A stretch of DNA of 64,000 bases from assembly GCA_025529335.1 (NCBI GenBank), contig JAMYHX010000179.1:1-64000 (forward strand), in the 5' to 3' direction. The notes beneath the pieces are model-generated. The model did no database searches and was not told the DNA's origin. It saw only the letters and a list, made by a program, of their open reading frames with translations. Positions within the stretch are counted from its first letter, which is position 1; each line of letters begins with the position of its first letter. A program made the translations under genes and the position numbers. The DNA is from Rhizopus sp. PT2906 (taxonomy: Eukaryota; Mucoromycota; Mucoromycetes; Mucorales; Rhizopodaceae). This document shows, piece by piece, positions 12,042 through 22,590 of the stretch.

Positions 12042-14439
12042 GGTATACTGACTTGTCAATTTTTTTAACGTATACTAACTTTACTGCTTTAACTCTTTTT
12101 TATTTTACCTTCTCTTCTTTGTATGTGATATCATCCTTTTTATTGTACAAGCTTCATTAACTTTTCTTTTTTTTTGGAAACACAAAGGGTATTTACTGTT
12201 TCAGTATTTCAATTGATTTTCTGACGATTGTAGCTGTATATTATGACAAAGCAAAAACAAAATCTAGATAAAGTAAGCATAAGATTTATACAGATTAAGA
12301 ATAATTTTTGGACGAATAAAGTGTTGTTTCTAAGTTTAGCCATTTAATATAAGCATTTTTTGTTATGAATTAATTTCATGCTCAAAATAACCAAAATTAA
12401 AAAATTACAATGTAATACTATAAAAAGGTGCAATACGTATCAAGAAAGTTAAAAAATATCACAATAGACAACAATACCTTGTAAGTATTTTTACCATTAA
12501 CAAAGTAAATAATTTTTTTTTTTTAATTTTATACAATTCTTTGAATATTTAATAAATTTAATTTTGCCGAAATCGTTTTCTCATTATATTTAAATCTTGT
12601 TTTCATTTTATCCCACTTTTATCCTCATTCTATCTAAATCCCAATTTTCACCACATTCAAACTTTATCCTCACTACATTCTAACTTTATTCGTACTTAAT
12701 CCCACATTTTACGTAATTTGTTCGAATTCAAAGTATAAATACTTTAAACATACTTCATATCCAGTTCAACATTTCAGAAAAAAAGTTAACGCTTAAAAAG
12801 TTTCCACAGCCAAAACTTATTAAAAAAACATCTGCTCACATATAATTAAGTAGACGTATTTTTGTTTGCTCTACACTATGATATTTTATTTGACTATATG
12901 TTTGCCATAAGAACCCTAGATATCTTTGTTAAAGTAAAATTTCAGTTACCACAAGAAATATTGAAAAAATTGGTACTCATACGCAAAACAAACACTGCTA
13001 TGACAAAATAACACTGTATTTGAATTTTATGCTCTCGAGTACTACCTTCGTAAAAAGTTTCTTTTTTCAACTGAAAACTGAATTTTTTAATAATTGAGAT
13101 TTTGGATGAGGCATGGCAAGACAAAATTCACAGGAAATTATTATTAGGCAAAAATTCCTAAAATGAATTAGGTGAAGTCTTTTGAACTGTAGCATTTCTT
13201 TGGTATGTTTTTGAGTGTTATAAATAGTCGCAATCTATTGAAACAAAGTTTTCAAATCCGAATTGAACTCGCTTTTGTTGAATTAATGGAATATGTTTAG
13301 TATAATCCTTGGTTTATATATAATTAATGCTCTGGTTTAATATTGTCTCATAATTCTACATCTAGCAACTGAAAAGAGAATTTGGTGCATTGAGGTAAAA
13401 CTATCGTACTCGAGGTCGATAACCTTCATTAATTGGATCAAAACTCATATTATTTAAATCCCAAAGGCCGCTGTTCAAGCAATTTTATTTGTTTTAGATT
13501 ACTGAAAACTTCGTAGCGTCGTCAGTATCTAAACAACTTTTTCATTATCATAACCTCTAAAACAAAGGCGGTTTTATTGAATTAGAAAGTATTTGTTTGA
13601 TTTTTCAAACCCAATCTTTTGAATATTTTTTTTTCATATAGAAAAGGCTAATATCTCGCATGGATTCTAATTTAAAATTACATTTGTATGTGAAATCTTC
13701 CAATAAAAAAAAATAATAGCATGTAAAGCAGCCGAAAACTCATATTGTCTATTAATTGTATCTTGAATACTTTTCAATAGCTTCATTAACTCTTCAAATG
13801 CTTGAATGTTCCTCAAAATTGCTCAACTAAATTTTCTTATAGTAACTTGTGTCTCATGTAAAACAAGTATAGCCTTTTTTTTTTTTTTAGCCTTCAATTT
13901 AATCAATTTGTTAATTTGATATTAAAGCGAAAAATAAAAATGCTAGCAACTGCATGTATATACAGTATATATAAAAAATTATTTTGATTGATTAATAATG
14001 GATTTTTTTTTTTTTTTAGCATTTTAAACATAACAAATGCAATAATAGGAGAAAGGGGCCTTGTGCACATAATTTCAGGATTTCATGTTCTACATTACAA
14101 TATTACAATACAATTACCAATCAAATCATTTGTTGAAATGAGAATATTCGCCATTATGTAAACCAGCAGTAGTGAAATACAGAAATAATACCTTCCAGTT
14201 GACTGAATGTCATGTCTTAAATTCAACATTCCAAGAGATAAAAAGCAATATCATACCACTCAAAAGTTTTTATCTCAAAACAAAAGAAAAAGGCAAGAAT
14301 TTAGTAGAGATATGAAAGTTTACTGATAATATATTTTAATTTTATTTAAACGTATCAACACTCCAAAAAAAAAAACTTTAGGTCTGGAAGTAGTATTACT
14401 CATGATGAGGTTTTGCATATTCATTAATCAATAAAAAGT
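12042..14439. other. AT-rich intergenic region
   Basis: About 2.4 kb with no coding sequence I can support. A pyrimidine-rich run of repeated 'atcc(c)/ctttatcct' words lies around 12590-12700. The segment next to the oxidoreductase gene (after 14390) should include its 3' end. Confidence 0.5.
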
Positions 14440-15609
14440 TTATTTAGATTCATTATAATAAGGATAGTCAATATAGCCAACACCATCATGAGTGTAAAAA
14501 GTATTTCTATCATACTTGTTTAATTCCCAACCATTGCGAAGTCTTTCAACAAGATCAGGATTAGCAATAAAAGCACGACCGAAAGCAACTAAATCACCAG
14601 TTTTTTCAGCAATATCAATTGCATGATTACGAGCAGTTGAGAAACCACTAGCAACAATGAATGGTCCCTTCCAGATAGCACGATAAGGACTAAGGGTATC
14701 AGCTGTGTTTACATGATTTTCAACAAACATGTTTCCACGACTTTCAATGAAATGAATATAAGACAAAGTAGGGAATCTGGCTTGGATTTCACTAGTCAAA
14801 TAACTCCAAGTTTCAACGGTAGTCTCATCACCCATGTCTTGGAATTGACCACCAGGAGAGAAACGAATAGCAGCACGCTCAGGACCAACAGCCTCAACAA
14901 CAGCCTCCAAAACTTCAAGTGCAAAACGAGTACGATTAGCGATGTTGCCGCCGTAAATATCAGTACGTTTGTTACTGTTTGTGTTGATAAATTGATCAAG
15001 AAGATAACCATTGGCAGAGTGAATTTCGACACCATCGAAACCAGCTTCAATGGCATTCAGAGCAGCTTGACGATAGTCTTGAACTATAGCTTTAATCTCA
15101 TCGATGGTAAGAGCATGAGGTTTATCATAAGGACCAGCCATCAACATATGGTTACCGCTAATAGTAATTTCTGATGCAGATACAACTTGTTCATTGTTAG
15201 GATTTAAACGATTAGCACCAGCACGACCGATATGCCAAAGTTGCATAAAAATGGTAGCCTTCTTTTCATGAACTGCAGCTGTTACCTTCTTCCAAGCTTC
15301 AATTTGTTCTTTAGTATAAATTCCGGGAGCTTGCTTATATCCGCCAGCAAGACGAGTAATAAAAGTTGCTTCTGTAATTAAGAGGCCACCTTCTGTAGAT
15401 CTCTGCTTATAATGTTCAGCCATTATATCTGTTGGTACAGCTTCTAAAGTCGATCTGAATCTAAATAGAAATGATTTGTTAGTGACGAGGATGGCTTTAA
15501 CAAAATTTTAGTAATTGACATACCTGGTAAGTGGTGCCATTACCACACGGTGGTTGAGGTTGTGATTACCGAGTTTGATAGGAGAGAAAATAGCTTTGTT
15601 GCTGCTCAT
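14440..15609 (-). CDS. Old Yellow Enzyme family NAD(P)H:flavin oxidoreductase
   Basis: Two exons (15609-15524 and 15460-14440; 63-nt GT-AG intron) encode 368 aa, close to the family norm of 350-400. The N-terminus reads MSSNKAIFSPIKLGNHNLNH, then VVMAPLTRFRS, the FMN-binding start of the barrel. MQLWHIGRAG and EIHSANGYLLDQF give the substrate-binding His/Asn pair and catalytic Tyr region (H191/N194/Y196 of yeast OYE1). DIYGGNIANRTRF and AFGRAFIANPDLVERL are also family hallmarks. These FMN enzymes reduce activated C=C bonds of enones, quinones and nitro compounds in the cytosol, so a role in detoxification or oxylipin metabolism is plausible; the physiological substrate cannot be told. It stands alone in a gene-poor, relic-rich stretch. 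Start chosen as the only ATG before the conserved APLTR segment. Confidence 0.93.
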
Positions 15610-17296
15610 TGAAAATCGATTAAATAAAAAGAATTATACGAGAAATATTTGACAGATTTGAAGCTTATTTATATACATGTACAACTTTAATCCCATTAAG
15701 CTGAAGATCAAAATCGAAAAGATTTTCTGCTCTCCGGCATCTATGATTACTAAGTTAATCGTTAATACTATTAAACACATGTTTCGGATGGGTCTATTTT
15801 AAACAGAAGCATGGTATGTATACCCATTTTATCTATATAAAAATTATTACTTTTACTTGTATGTTGTATAGCTAAATCGATACAAACTTTTGTACATTTT
15901 TGTCCCAATACCAGAGTACCCAACATTTGTACTTTTTTTTAAAAAAAAATTACTCCAGGCACTAATAGATGTGGCCATTCAATTGGCTTGGTCTCCCAAA
16001 ATGATGCAAACAGACTAAACAATTCCCCAAAAGCCAATTTTTGAGTTACTGCAATATTACTACTTGTCAGAGACATCACTCTCGTATTGCCACGTTTAGG
16101 TTAGTAATAAGTCCCATATTTACAGCATAGATTTCGTGATTTTTTTTTTTTTTAAATGATTTTTATTTGTTGCACGTATACCTGCAGCGGTAGCTAAAAG
16201 TAAAGCGGTACTCAACAAGGATTGTTAAAGCAAAATATATAAGCGAAGGAGATAAAGGAAGATTAGTCTAAATAAATGTAAGAAGGGAAACGTAGGAAAA
16301 GAAAAGGAATATAATACAGAATAAGCTATTGAAAATCAGAGAGGTGATTTCGTGATTGGCATTATTATCAGTCTATCAAACATGGCTGAATAATCTGAAA
16401 TTCAAAATGCGAAAACCATTTGAATAACACAACTTTTAAGCATTTTCTTACAAATTTACGTCTAAGTGATTAAATTTTTTTATATAATACCACGTAAATC
16501 TAGAACATATTATTTTAATATTTCTGTCATTGTCTTTATAACCTTTATCACTAAATTACAAGAGTTTTATTTACCTGTTCATTTAAACTTTCACTCTAAA
16601 TTTGGACATTTATAAGTTGTGTCAAATCAAAAATGCTGTTAAGTATTATATACCGTATAACCTATAACTTCAGGTATAATGGTAAAAAAGCTGACGGTGG
16701 ATCTATTTTTAACTATATTCAATTATATCTAAAATTCAAATTTCATCAAACTAGTACAGTTGATAGCTATTAGAATTATAAAGGTTCATCAGAATTACCG
16801 ACCGTAACAAATTTTATATTGCTGTTGTATAACAGCATCGATCACTATACTACTGTAAAAAAAATAAAAACTATCCTGCAGAATACGTTCTCTACTATCA
16901 TACTTTTTCTATCGGTATCTGTAGTCGTAGACCATCTAATGAATCGCCTGTTTATATCATAAAACAAGGGCTAAATTTGTTTTGATATTTTTTCACATAT
17001 ACAGCAGTTAAACTAAAATACATGAGAATCAAATAGAACAAGTAAGGGCTGTTCTGAAAGCATGTTTGACAACCCCACTTGTCAAAATCAAATTAGAAGG
17101 CGGTTCTGGATTAAGTAAATCTAGAACCCAACAACTCAACAAAAATATTCATAATTACAGAATAACTGACAGTTGATAGAACAACTGCTGCCAAATAATA
17201 TAGATAACCAAATGGTATAAATAAAGAAGTAGAAATAACATTTTCTTGTAAATTATCCATAATTTAATAAAAAAAAATTTAAACAGTATCTCTTTT

Positions 17297-17331
<35 letters not shown>

Positions 17332-17690
17332 GCGAATATTCAGGTTTCTCTTGCCATACTGGCATGTTTGATGAGACAATCATTATAATAGCTCGAGTAT
17401 AATCTTACAGTAGAGCATACATTCTACTTTACATTCCTCTATCGCATCTGAAAAGAATAGTAATAAGCTTACTGACAACAATATACACATTGACCACATT
17501 AATATAAATAGCAGTTATGGATTCTCTCTCTCCCTATAAAACGCTTACGCGTCCTATTTAAATAATATTCAGCTCTTCTTAATAAAGAATGTACTTTGCA
17601 AGTCATCGACTTAATAGCCTTTTTTCAATAATAAAGCTGAATACAACAGTAAGACCATATTTAAACTTTTCTTTAAACTCACCTTTCTTT
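15610..17690. other. Intergenic region with poly-T tract
   Basis: No gene seen. It holds a 31-nt poly-T run (about 17300-17330) and several shorter A/T runs. The first few hundred bases after 15610 are the promoter side of the oxidoreductase gene; no clear regulatory motif could be named. Confidence 0.5.
17300..17330 (+). repeat. Poly-T tract
   Basis: 31 uninterrupted T residues. Similar runs occur at 22551-22587, 36756-36778 and 43330-43353. Confidence 0.9.
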
Positions 17691-17693
17691 TAG

Positions 17694-18245
17694 GGACGAT
17701 ACCCATTTGACACTCCATGACACTATCTCTGACGCAAGATTCAAGGTTGATATGAGACTTGTTAACGATAAAATTAAGCAATGTCATAGCATTGAAAATG
17801 ATGTTTCTATCATGGAGGCAACTGAAGAATACGCTGGTGATGCTAAGTTTGTTTCTGATCGCTGTAAATTATCAATAGAGAACAAAACCATCACAGATAG
17901 ATTTTTATTAGATAGTGTAAAAACCACTTCTATTGATTCTTTACAAATCTGTGGTCTTGAAGAACGTGGATTGTATGCTTCAACTGAGCTAAAACATTAC
18001 AAAGTTGATAATGCAATCAAAAACATCAAGAAGTATATAGATTTAGTAGTAGATCTTTTATGCTTCAGAGATGAATGCATATTTACAAGCAACAAATATG
18101 AGAAACATTTGATTAGAGAAAAAAGTAAAAAAAAAAAATTCAGGCGAGATCAATTGATGATCTCCAAGACGATGAATTAACAATAAAGCAAGAATCTATT
18201 CCAAACACCTTTACAAAGACGAGTAATTTTATTTTAATAACCCTT
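17694..18245 (+). pseudogene. Frameshifted fragment, Mucoromycota nuclease-like family (relic A)
   Basis: A frame of about 160 codons opens directly after an acceptor-like TTTTAG at 17694 and reads RFKVDMRLVND, DVSIMEATEEYAGDAKFVSD, RCKLSIENKTITDRFL, then LQICGLEERGLYAST. It stops at 18180, but in the next frame the text continues (IQARSIDDLQDDELTIKQES) after an A-run at about 18127-18137, suggesting a one-base slip there. No start codon is supported. The order D ... E ... D.CKL..E.K matches the other two fragments in this window (34141-34616 and 42950-43314) and looks PD-(D/E)XK-like. Function unknown; probably a decayed copy of a repeated, lineage-specific family. Confidence 0.45.
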
Positions 18246-18546
18246 TAAAATATCAATTGGCTGCTTTTCTTTACTTTTACCATAATTATGCCTTATAGCA
18301 CGCGATCGTATATTTTTTACTTCTTATATTCAAAGCATTAATCGTCTTCTAGCCGTGTTTGCAGCAACATTCGAAATATTCCTCTTACTATTCATTGTTA
18401 GTACTGTTGTTTGAGTGTAGTGAGTAGTAATTCAGTAGTTTTAAGAAATCAAGCTGTTCTTACTGACGCCATTTAAAGGCAGGAGCACACGCATGAATCT
18501 GAGGTTAACATTTTGATGACTACGATTTTGGTTCCTAAAATGAGAA

Positions 18547-18633
18547 GATTGTAAGAGTTCATTATAGTTCAATTGAGATACAATAAATTTCTTTTGTAAA
18601 CCTTTTCAGAGTCATTATTAGACATTTTTTCAA
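18547..18633 (+). repeat. Left inverted-repeat arm of the decayed transposon
   Basis: Matches 19277-19363 in reverse complement. The longest exact runs include TTTTCAGAGTCATTATTAGA and CAATAAATTTCTTTTG. Confidence 0.8.
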
Positions 18634-19276
18634 AAGACAAATGTAAAGTTAAATAAATACGCATATTTCTCAAGACCAATCTTCTTGATGGGATTTTGAA
18701 AAAGACAAATAATAAGGCACAAACAATGGTTTATATTCTCTACTAAAAATGCAGCATGATGAATATTACAGTCATTCATGACGATATAAAATTCACTCTA
18801 CTATGTTTATCAAGCACATCCATGACAACTTGCACGAATTTAACAATTTGATAGGATGCTGTATCCTTCTGCAAAGATTTTTTCTTTGTTTCAATGTCGT
18901 CCTTTCTCTTGCTTGATTTAAATTGAGGAAACTCTCTTTTCAAGTTTTTCAATATCGCATCATTAAAGGGTTCAATCTTGGAGAAACTGATAGTACCAAA
19001 GGAAGGGATACAGCCGATAATCCTAGCGCTGACTCACCAACTCCTTCAACAAGCTCTATCTTACATTATTTGAGCATTAAAACCTATTCTATTGATAAAA
19101 GTACATTTTTTTCTTTTTCTTTTCTGAAAGGTAATACCTATTTTTTTTTTTTTTCCATTTGCTGACAATATCATGTCAAAGACCAAGTGTCCGTTCTGAC
19201 CCTCTCTCAATATTATATTTGAGCACTTGCTTCAAAGTAAAAAAAACATTGCTCTGTTAAATACTTCTGTAAATCT

Positions 19277-19363
19277 CTTGAAAAGTGTCTAATAATGACT
19301 CTGAAAAGTTTTGCAAAAGAAATTTATTGTGTCTCAATTGAATTGCGACGAACTCTTACAATC
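19277..19363 (-). repeat. Right inverted-repeat arm of the decayed transposon
   Basis: Reverse-complement partner of 18547-18633. Similarity fades just beyond both arms (outer flanks CCTAAAATGAGAA and CTAAACTATAGAGAGGT still share some bases). Confidence 0.8.
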
Positions 19364-19663
19364 ACCTCTCTATAGTTTAGCAGCCTAGCTCTGAGCGAAA
19401 GTAACGGTGCCTGATACTAAGAGGCAGCTCAGTATAGCATTGAAAGGCGGGAGACTGTTGATTCATGTGGGCAAGGTAAGAGATCAATGTGCTAAATGTG
19501 GTTTTGGCTTTGAACGCAAAATCAAAACGAAGAGGAGCGTCCTCAAAGTCAAAAAGATAAAAAAAGTGTTATATGCTGCTTAATAACGTCTTTATTAATC
19601 ATTGTAAAATAAAAAAAGGTAACAGGTAAGGTAAAAGGTGAAAGGGAATTAAGAAGATGAAGA

Positions 19664-21007
19664 TCAAGTTACGATGGCTTTGGCTGCGACAGAGGATGCA
19701 GTAATTCGTCGATTAGGATCTACAATTTCTGGATCATGGCTGGGTATGGAAGAAGGAAGGATGAGCATACACGGCAAGCAGCAGCCACTACAGCAGAGCA
19801 TGATACCCTTTTAATAACACAAACGTATTCAGTCATTAGTTCACAAATACATAGAGTGGGTTTGTTATAGAAGAACCTTACCATAATAATAAAAATAGGA
19901 ATAAGGATGACGATAAGCCTGATTTGGACTATGCCTTTTAATCTGGCGATGATAAGCCCGAGTACGGTGTAGAATAAGGTTGCCAAGAGACAATATAAAA
20001 TAGTGGCAGCAAAGACCAATGATTTTGCTTGCTGAGCTAATTCTTGATTTCCCATCTTTGCAAAGTGCCTATACTGCCCCCATAGCTTCAAGAAGTAAAA
20101 TAAGCCCAAAAGGTAGGTGGGTATGAAGGCAGTGACCCAGTTCTTGTGATATAGCACGATGCAAGTCAACTGGATCAGTATGACCAACCTTGTTACCCAT
20201 CCTGACTTTCCATTAAACAGGCTGTGAGTGACTTCGAAGCCATAATAAGGCGCAAGTATGCACGGCAAATAGACAGGGTAACCATCCAGATAGAGAACAA
20301 TCAGTACTTGAAATAGTATGATCAAGACACATTCTACAAGAGGTAGACATCTGTCTATGATGCTCTTCTTGTATCGTCCCTCATTCAACAGCAGTTCTCC
20401 TTCATCTTCCTCTTCGCCATCCTCATCTTCGTGAGCATGATCGGAATGCTTATTCATAGTATTGCTATTTCTGAAATAATGCAGGGCCATCCATAATACA
20501 AGACCATCAATAATCCACAAAGGTATAAACACAGCGCCCCATGGCCAACGGACTGAACTATCAACCTTTAGACAGATAAAGACGAACCAAAATATGATGC
20601 AAACAAAAACAAGGGATAGGATGCAGAAAAACGTCAATATGACAGCCTCTACTTCTGGATCTAAAAGTATAGCACCTGGTCCCATCGTATCCATCATGTT
20701 CACACCGGCCATGCCGTATCGGTCGTATATGCGTCGCTTTTTGGAATCCGACAAGATCTACACATGGTTTATGAGTATGTGTTGAGCTGCTAGGAGCAGT
20801 CGTTTACATTATAAGCTTGATTGACATTTCGAAACTATTAGTTAACATTAGGTAAAATGTAATAAAATAAATATATAATCGCATTACTTGTTCTTCACAT
20901 TGTGGATTCTTGTCTGGATGATAACGTAAAGCTAGCCTTCGATAACTTTTCTTGATCTCTTCCAATGTTGCATCTTTTCCAACATTCAAAACTGCATAGG
21001 CATTCAT
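19664..21007 (-). CDS. DnaJ-domain multi-pass membrane protein
   Basis: Three exons (21007-20888, 20757-19882, 19807-19664) give 379 aa. The N-terminus is a short J domain: MNAYAVLNVGKDATLEEIKK, RRLALRYHPDKNP with the HPD motif needed to stimulate Hsp70, and DRYGMAG at the end of the domain. It is followed by about seven hydrophobic segments, including VILTFFCILSLVFVCIIFW and AVFIPLWIIDGLVLWMALHY, split by an acidic loop (HAHEDEDGEEEDEGE). A Cys-rich juxtamembrane stretch (MLCCSGCCLPC) near the C-terminus could be palmitoylated. The WPWGAVFIPLWI region recalls TMEM185-type proteins; that is a loose resemblance. A role recruiting Hsp70 to an endomembrane is inferred from the J domain only. The last intron (74 nt) and the 130-nt intron 1 both have GT-AG ends. 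A dead Tc1 transposon lies within about 150 nt of its start codon. Confidence 0.85.
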
Positions 21008-21159
21008 AACAAATTCGCTTTCGTGTATTTAATAAAAATTGAAGTCAAAATTGTGTACTTTTTATTTCTCAATATTTTGTAAAGTATCTATGTCAGCTGA
21101 AAACGTATCAACTAAAGAACGCAGCCCTTATTAGCCTCGCGAAGAAAGAAAGTACTGAG

Positions 21160-22149
21160 ATATTTTTTACCTTAGAAAAGCAGAACATTCATATGACGAC
21201 ATTGTAAACATTGTCGAAATGCCAAAGTCAACAATACAAAGCACTGTTGATAGAATAAAGGAAGCTGGATCGTCTCTACTAACAAAGCCACAGGACCTAT
21301 AAAATCATTGAGAGATCACAGAAACTGCTTACGAGGACTATAGAAGATAATCCATTCGTAACATACGACTGCCTGAAATTAGAACTGCTAATGTAGACGT
21401 AGAGGTCTGTAGACAGACCGTTATCAGCAGTTTGAAGGGGATGGGTTATGGTTCTTACTTTGCTGCTCAAAAGCCATCATTGACAGAAGAACACATGAAG
21501 AAAATGTTTCGCCAGGCCCAAGAACCTGTCAACTGGACGGATGAACAGTGGTCTGGCGTCATTTGGAGCGATGAATCTCAGTTCACCGTTACCGGTAACG
21601 ATGGTGGCGCCAGAGTTATCAGAAGGGTTGGTGAACGATATGACGCTAAGCATATTATACCAACGAAGAAGTATGGAGGCGGTGGAGTGATGATTTGGAG
21701 CTGCTCTCATGCCAATAGTTTTGGCTCTTTGGTCTTGGTTGACGGCACAGTTGATCAAGACAAATATATAAATATTTTAACTCAAAGTTTCCATCCCTGG
21801 TTCGCGCAACTCTGCCAGCAAGAGGGAAGAGACTTTATATTCCAAGAGGATGGAGCTAGCTGCCACAACTGGTGGTTATGCGCGATGGTGGAAGGAAACC
21901 CACCAGATCAGGGGCTTTAAGTACTGGCCCGCATAAAGCCTTGATTTGAATCCAATAGAGCATGTTTGTGCTGCTTTTGGTAATCTTATCAAGGAAAAAA
22001 GAAGTGAGATAAGAAACACCGAAGAGTTGAGTGTGGTGTTAAGAGAAGAATAGGAGAAAATAAGCCCTGGGTTAGCAATATGCTTGGTCGGAAGCATGAA
22101 GGCTCGATGCGAGGCGGTAATTACCGCAAAATGGGAGTCGACAAAGTAT
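21160..22149 (+). pseudogene. Tc1/mariner transposase pseudogene
   Basis: Helix-turn-helix text (YDDIVNIVEMPKSTIQSTVD) is followed after frame changes by a long intact stretch (21432-21870) with VIWSDESQF (first Asp), GGGGVMIWSC and FQEDGASCH (second Asp, usually QQDNAPCH). A frameshift at about 21868 moves the rest to another frame: KYWPA-stop-SLDLNPIEHVC, the third catalytic region, and then an in-frame TAG in LREE-stop-EKISPGLA. At least two frameshifts and three stops show it is dead. The catalytic triad region is still recognisable, so decay is moderate. Clear terminal repeats were not found at either side. Confidence 0.88.
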
Positions 22150-22546
22150 TGATTTTTCTTTTTATTTTATATTCTTTCAATAAACATGTCAAAGTTTATT
22201 TTTTTATAAATATGGAGTCTTTAAACACTGAACAGGAAGAGCAATGGCTTTCCAAACATTTGATGTATAATTTGTGAAAGATTAGCTTACATTTTCGTAC
22301 GAATAACCATTATGTATGACTGTAGAATATAAAATTACGGTTCACTTGTATTAATAAAACCTCTTTTGGTTTAGCAAATATGCATGGAGCTGAAAACTCA
22401 GGTAACAAGAAGTTGAAGAAAATCATGAAGGCTGAGTAAAATAAGATACATTTTGGGTTCAACAAACAATTTTTTAAAGAAAAATACATGGATTAATCCA
22501 CATGTAGGAGAGTTTTCTGACAACGGAGATGAACAATAAATACCGT

Positions 22547-22590
<44 letters not shown>

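Larger units (their letters stand above)
18547..19363. mobile_element. Decayed DDE transposon bounded by about 87-bp inverted repeats
   Basis: The plus-strand text 18547-18633 (GATTGTAAGAGTTC...) recurs as reverse complement at 19363-19277 with roughly 90% identity by eye, so the pair brackets an element of about 0.82 kb. Inside, on the minus strand, broken transposase text can be read: GFNAQIM (after a decayed FxDE), TISFSKIEPFNDAILKNL, DTASYQIVKFVQVVMDVLDK and, one frame over, FYIVMNDCNIHHAAF. That resembles the IS630/Tc1/mariner DDE core (FIDExGFN ... YIVMDNxxIH). Multiple stops and frameshifts make it dead. The true ends may lie slightly outside the matched arms. Confidence 0.7.
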
